A stretch of DNA of 64,000 nucleotides from an uncultured Clostridia bacterium. Lineage in GTDB: Bacteria; Bacillota; Clostridia; Oscillospirales; Oscillospiraceae. The notes beneath the pieces were generated by a model. That model was not told where the DNA came from. It did not search any database and worked only from the letters and a program-made list of their open reading frames with translations. This document shows, one piece after another, positions 61,216 through 64,000 of this stretch. The DNA lies in contig CANSAE010000001.1 in assembly GCA_947644595.1 (NCBI GenBank), positions 319,605 through 383,604 on the forward strand, given 5' to 3'. The translations under genes and the position numbers were made by a program. Numbering within the stretch: the first letter of the stretch is position 1; each line of letters begins with the position of its first letter.

Positions 61216-62670
61216 AATGTTCCATATCACTTCAGCCTCCGCTCCATTCAGAAGGATGCGGTCAATGAATTCGGCGGCAATCAACTTTTTTTCCGCAAAA
61301 TCAGCATGGTCAAAATCAATTTTGGGTGTTTCACGGCAGTCTGGGACCTCTTTGGAAAGAAGTGTTTCCCGCTCCGTATGTAACTGTTCGATACGCCGGG
61401 AGATATATCCAGCAGACACTTCAGTGCTCTCAGAAAGCGCGTCCAGAAGCCGTTGAATACGCCGGTCAATAGACAATAACTCCTCCGCATTTTTCTCTCT
61501 CACAGTCGGCCGCAGTGTCTCCCCAGGGCATAACGACAAAAGTTCTTTGATTTTCCGGGACACTTCCGCCTCCAGTTCACTGAGGTCCACATAGATTTCC
61601 CCGTCACAATTGGAAAAATTGGAACGTCCGGAACAAAGGAGTGGATGCTTTCCGTTTTTTCCCGCACCGCCGACCTTCACCGCATAGCCGCATTTACCAC
61701 ATTTCAGCAGACCGGTCAGCCAAGTATATTTGCCCGCATTTACACGGGAAAGTTGAAGATTTCCTTCCAGCTTTTCCTGCACTCGCAGCCACAGCCGTGC
61801 ATCGATGAGCCCCGCATGGTTTGCCACGGTCAGCATCCGGCTGCAGGAAGCACCACTCTTATGGTTGTTCCGCTCCCGCCGGCCGATCATGTTGCAGGCA
61901 TGTACACCGTCAAATGCTTCCGGAGGAGATTCTATCTGAAATCCCTGGGTCAGATAATACCAATATACCGACTCATCCGCCTGAACATATAACGGGCTGT
62001 GCAGGATGCGAGACAAGGTCACGTTATCCCAGGCCTCACGCTTCGGTCCATGAATACCCTGCTGGGTGAGAGACCTCGCCAATGCCCGCAGTGATATGTC
62101 CGACCGGGCATACTCTTCAAAAATCCGTACCACAACATCCGCTTTCTCATTGGGGATCAGTGCCGAAACCCGCCGCCCGTTTTCATCGATTTTTGTCAAA
62201 TCAAATCCATACGGTGCCGGACCGCCGGGCCAGGCCCCCAGCACAAAGCGGTGACGGTAATTATCACGTACCCGTTCCGCAATGGTTTCCCGCTCCAGCT
62301 GGGCAAATACCAAAACAATATTCAGCATGGCACGCCCCATGGGCGAGGATGTATCAAAATTCTCCGTGACAGATACAAACTCTACACCGTTTTGCTCCAG
62401 TGTTTCCCAAATCCGTGAGAAATCCGCAATGGATCGACTGAAGCGGTCCAAGCGATACACACAGATTTTCTGTATCTGCCCTGATTCCACCGCCTGCATC
62501 AGTTCCAGGAACGCAGGACGTCTGATATTTTTTCCGGAAAATCCCCGGTCTTCATACACCACTGCCTCTTCCCCGACAAATTTGCGGCACAGGTCGATCT
62601 GTCCTTCCACGGAAAGGCTGTCTTTTTTATCCACCGACTGCCGGGCATAAATCGCTTCCACCGGCATCAT
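61213..62670 (-). CDS. Large serine recombinase
   Basis: A 485-residue protein. The resolvase domain (1-150) has the catalytic Ser12 in AIYARQS, and YRLDRFSRSIADF and AQLERETIAERVRDNYRHRF. A recombinase domain follows (about 165-290: GPAPYGF, GIHGPKREAWDNVTLSRILHSPLYV). Then comes a zinc ribbon (LLKCGKCGYAVKVGG...LCSGRSNFSNCDG) and a coiled coil (about 395-450). Members integrate, excise or invert DNA segments. No att sites, phage or conjugation genes are nearby. Start at the first of two ATGs after GGGAG, overlapping the upstream short frame. Confidence 0.92.
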   Translation of the reverse strand: MMPVEAIYARQSVDKKDSLSVEGQIDLCRKFVGEEAVVYEDRGFSGKNIRRPAFLELMQAVESGQIQKICVYRLDRFSRSIADFSRIWETLEQNGVEFVSVTENFDTSSPMGRAMLNIVLVFAQLERETIAERVRDNYRHRFVLGAWPGGPAPYGFDLTKIDENGRRVSALIPNEKADVVVRIFEEYARSDISLRALARSLTQQGIHGPKREAWDNVTLSRILHSPLYVQADESVYWYYLTQGFQIESPPEAFDGVHACNMIGRRERNNHKSGASCSRMLTVANHAGLIDARLWLRVQEKLEGNLQLSRVNAGKYTWLTGLLKCGKCGYAVKVGGAGKNGKHPLLCSGRSNFSNCDGEIYVDLSELEAEVSRKIKELLSLCPGETLRPTVREKNAEELLSIDRRIQRLLDALSESTEVSAGYISRRIEQLHTERETLLSKEVPDCRETPKIDFDHADFAEKKLIAAEFIDRILLNGAEAEVIWNI

Positions 62671-62774
62671 CACTCCCGGGCTGCCAGCAGCAGAATGCAT
62701 CGCCGGAAGAGTGCTGCGATCTTCGCACTGCGCTCGGGTCCGTCCGGCGTACGGAACGTATGTTTCACGGTCAT
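62670..62774 (-). CDS. 34-residue frame upstream of and coupled to the serine recombinase
   Basis: The ATG at 62774 follows a strong AGGAGG by six bases, a better site than that of the recombinase. It encodes MTVKHTFRTPDGPERS..., a basic peptide ending in a short hydrophobic stretch CILLLAARE. The stop overlaps the recombinase start as TGATG, so translation may be coupled. No family recognised. It may be a real peptide or a leader that controls recombinase translation. Confidence 0.55.
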   Translation of the reverse strand: MTVKHTFRTPDGPERSAKIAALFRRCILLLAARE

Positions 62775-62858
62775 GGCTGTCCTCCTTGCTAAAGTATATG
62801 CCAAGCCGGCAGAATGATATGTCCTTCTGATTCTCCTGGGATACAGAAAAATTTTCCC

Positions 62859-62887
62859 TTGACAAACAGGCATAATCAGCCTATGAT
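62859..62887 (+). promoter_or_regulatory. Promoter of the rib operon
   Basis: TTGACA (62859-62864), 17 bases, TATGAT (62882-62887). The FMN aptamer begins about 20 bases downstream. Confidence 0.88.
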
Positions 62888-62904
62888 ATGGTTGAAAATA
62901 AAAT

Positions 62905-63014
62905 ATATCTTCAGGGCAGGGTGTGATTCCCTACCGGTGGTATAGCCCACGAGCCGCAAGGTATGATTCGGTGAAACTCCGAAGCCGACAGTATAGTCTG
63001 GATGAAAGAAGATC
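62905..63014 (+). promoter_or_regulatory. FMN riboswitch (RFN element)
   Basis: The conserved blocks are in order: ATCTTCAGGGCAGGGTG, TTCCCTACCGGTGG, AGCCCACGAGCC, GGTGAAACTCCGAAGCCGACAG and AGTCTGGATGAAAGAAGAT. This is the flavin mononucleotide aptamer that shuts off riboflavin synthesis when FMN is high. It precedes ribD. Confidence 0.97.
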
Positions 63015-63053
63015 GACATGATATGAAACCGTGTTGCATTGTAAAATGAGCAT

Positions 63054-63085
63054 GCTCTGGAATTTTTTCCAGAGCTTTCTTTTTA
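63054..63085 (+). terminator. Riboswitch terminator hairpin 1
   Basis: GCTCTGGAA, TTTT, TTCCAGAGC, then TTTCTTTTT. Forty bases after the FMN aptamer; the expected expression-platform terminator. Confidence 0.88.
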
Positions 63086-63108
63086 TGATCCGCAGGTTTA
63101 CAGCAATC

Positions 63109-63146
63109 AGCCGCCCTGAACAAATGTTCAGGGCGGCTTTATTTTT
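63109..63146 (+). terminator. Second terminator-like hairpin before ribD
   Basis: AGCCGCCCTGAAC, loop AAAT, GTTCAGGGCGGCT, then TTATTTTT. A 13-bp perfect stem that ends just before the GGGGGTG ribosome binding site. Confidence 0.85.
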
Positions 63147-63158
63147 GGGGGTGAAATC

Positions 63159-64000
63159 TTGCAAGATCAGGCATATATGAAACTAGCTTTGGAGCTGGCA
63201 AAAAAAGGGACCGGCCGAACCGCACCCAACCCCCTGGTGGGGGCCGTTATCGTAAAAGACGGACGTGTCATCGGCCAAGGCTGGCATGAACGATACGGAG
63301 AAGCCCACGCAGAACGAAACGCGCTCACTTCCTGCCAGGAGTCTCCGGAAGGCGCTGTGATGTATGTTACTTTGGAGCCATGCTGCCACCACGGGCGGCA
63401 GCCGCCCTGCACAGATGCGATCTTAACTTCCGGTATTCGCCGGGTAGTCATCGGCTCCGATGACCCAAACCCGTTAGTCGCCGGCAAGGGAATTCAGCTG
63501 TTGCGGGCGCAGGGCATAACTGTCACAACTGGTATTTTGCGGGAAGATTGCGACCGGATCAATGCAGTATTTTTCCATTATATTCAAACCGGCCTTCCCT
63601 ACGTGGTAATGAAATATGCCATGACACTGGACGGAAAAATCGCCGCCTATACAGGCGCATCCAAATGGATTACCGGAGAAGCTGCCCGGGAACATGTGCA
63701 TCAGCAGCGTCACCGGTACACCGCCATCATGGCAGGCGTCGGCACCGTATTGGCGGACGACCCCCTGCTCACTTGTCGGATCCCGGACGGAAAAAATCCC
63801 ATTCGCATCATCTGTGATTCCAAACTTTCTACGCCCCTGACCGCTCAAATCATCCAAACTGCCAGGCAAGTTCCTACCATTCTTGCCACCTGCTGTACGG
63901 AGCGGAAGCGGCAACTCGCTTATGAAACAGCCGGATGCCGAGTCCTGACGGCAGAAAGCAAAAACGGTCGTATTGACCTCCGAAAGCTGGTGCAGCAGCT
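63159..64000 (+). CDS. ribD: Bifunctional riboflavin deaminase/reductase RibD (3' end outside window)
   Basis: The first 280 residues are present. The deaminase part has HAERNAL and EPCCHHGRQPPCTDAI, the zinc-binding His-Cys-Cys set, and APNPLVGAVIVKDGRVIGQGWHERYGEAHAE. The reductase part starts PYVVMKYAMTLDGKIAAYTGASKWITG. It performs two steps of riboflavin synthesis, deamination and side-chain reduction. GGGGGTG lies five bases before the TTG at 63159; an ATG at 63177 would cut into the first helix. The gene is under FMN riboswitch control. Confidence 0.96.
   Translation, partial: MQDQAYMKLALELAKKGTGRTAPNPLVGAVIVKDGRVIGQGWHERYGEAHAERNALTSCQESPEGAVMYVTLEPCCHHGRQPPCTDAILTSGIRRVVIGSDDPNPLVAGKGIQLLRAQGITVTTGILREDCDRINAVFFHYIQTGLPYVVMKYAMTLDGKIAAYTGASKWITGEAAREHVHQQRHRYTAIMAGVGTVLADDPLLTCRIPDGKNPIRIICDSKLSTPLTAQIIQTARQVPTILATCCTERKRQLAYETAGCRVLTAESKNGRIDLRKLVQQ

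Noticed and set aside
61213..62670. Serine recombinase as the end of an integrated mobile element
   Set aside because: Flanking genes on both sides (clpB operon and rib operon) look like core chromosome, and I could not find attachment-site repeats.

Overview
The window reads as chromosomal DNA from a low-copy, spore-forming, anaerobic Firmicute, most likely a gut Clostridium-class member of the Oscillospiraceae type. This is inferred from SpoIIE and a SpoVB-like flippase, strong AGGAGG ribosome binding sites, T-box and FMN riboswitch control, ECF vitamin transport, S-layer homology (SLH) domains, and a moderately GC-rich composition with AT-rich promoters. I see no rRNA, tRNA, CRISPR array or prophage. 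Starts were chosen by Shine-Dalgarno position; several are TTG or GTG.

Layout. 1-4000: a minus-strand run with TrkH (cut by the window edge), TrkA, an AEC-type permease and the magnesium transporter MgtE. 4080-10985: SpoIIE with a small partner, HU, MazG, a SpoVB-like flippase and GAPDH. 11172-12248: a histidine-kinase-like protein that lacks an obvious phospho-acceptor histidine. 12295-18747: two minus-strand operons (MltG, U32 peptidase, EamA permease; then sirtuin, WecG/TagA, Tmk, 5-formyl-THF cyclo-ligase). A 48-residue Cys-rich membrane peptide on the plus strand lies between them. 18845-27358: a sugar-importer operon (large two-part binding protein, two permeases, UgpC/MsmK ATPase) that also carries an HlyD-like adaptor and a MacB-like protein. 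27773-31870: ArsC-like protein, SfsA, small XRE regulators, DUF1836 and Mrp. 31983-35400: two branched-chain aminotransferase paralogues, each behind its own T-box leader, with a small secreted Cys/His-rich protein. 36180-41055: an FHA-FtsW/RodA fusion with its penicillin-binding protein, then an ABC-F ATPase. 41093-46403: HD protein, PdxK, a glycosyltransferase-TVP38-glycosyltransferase cluster and a C-terminally damaged polysaccharide deacetylase.

46449-51766 is the most interesting block: an ECF transporter whose two ATPases and S component are fused into one chain, its T component, a lipoprotein with a DUF4430 (transcobalamin C-terminal-like) domain, and an SLH-anchored protein with an alpha/alpha-barrel-like N-terminus. 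Together these look like a vitamin B12 capture and import system in which the two halves of a transcobalamin-like binder sit on separate surface proteins. 52002-54244: a MerR regulator followed by a membrane-anchored choloylglycine-hydrolase-like enzyme whose promoter has the 19-bp spacer and dyad typical of MerR targets. 54291-57785: an old-yellow-enzyme/Fe-S oxidoreductase divergent from a 464-residue HTH protein of unknown type. 57825-62774: ClpB with an upstream ribbon-helix-helix protein, and a large serine recombinase with a short upstream reading frame. 62859-64000: promoter, FMN riboswitch, two hairpins and the start of ribD.
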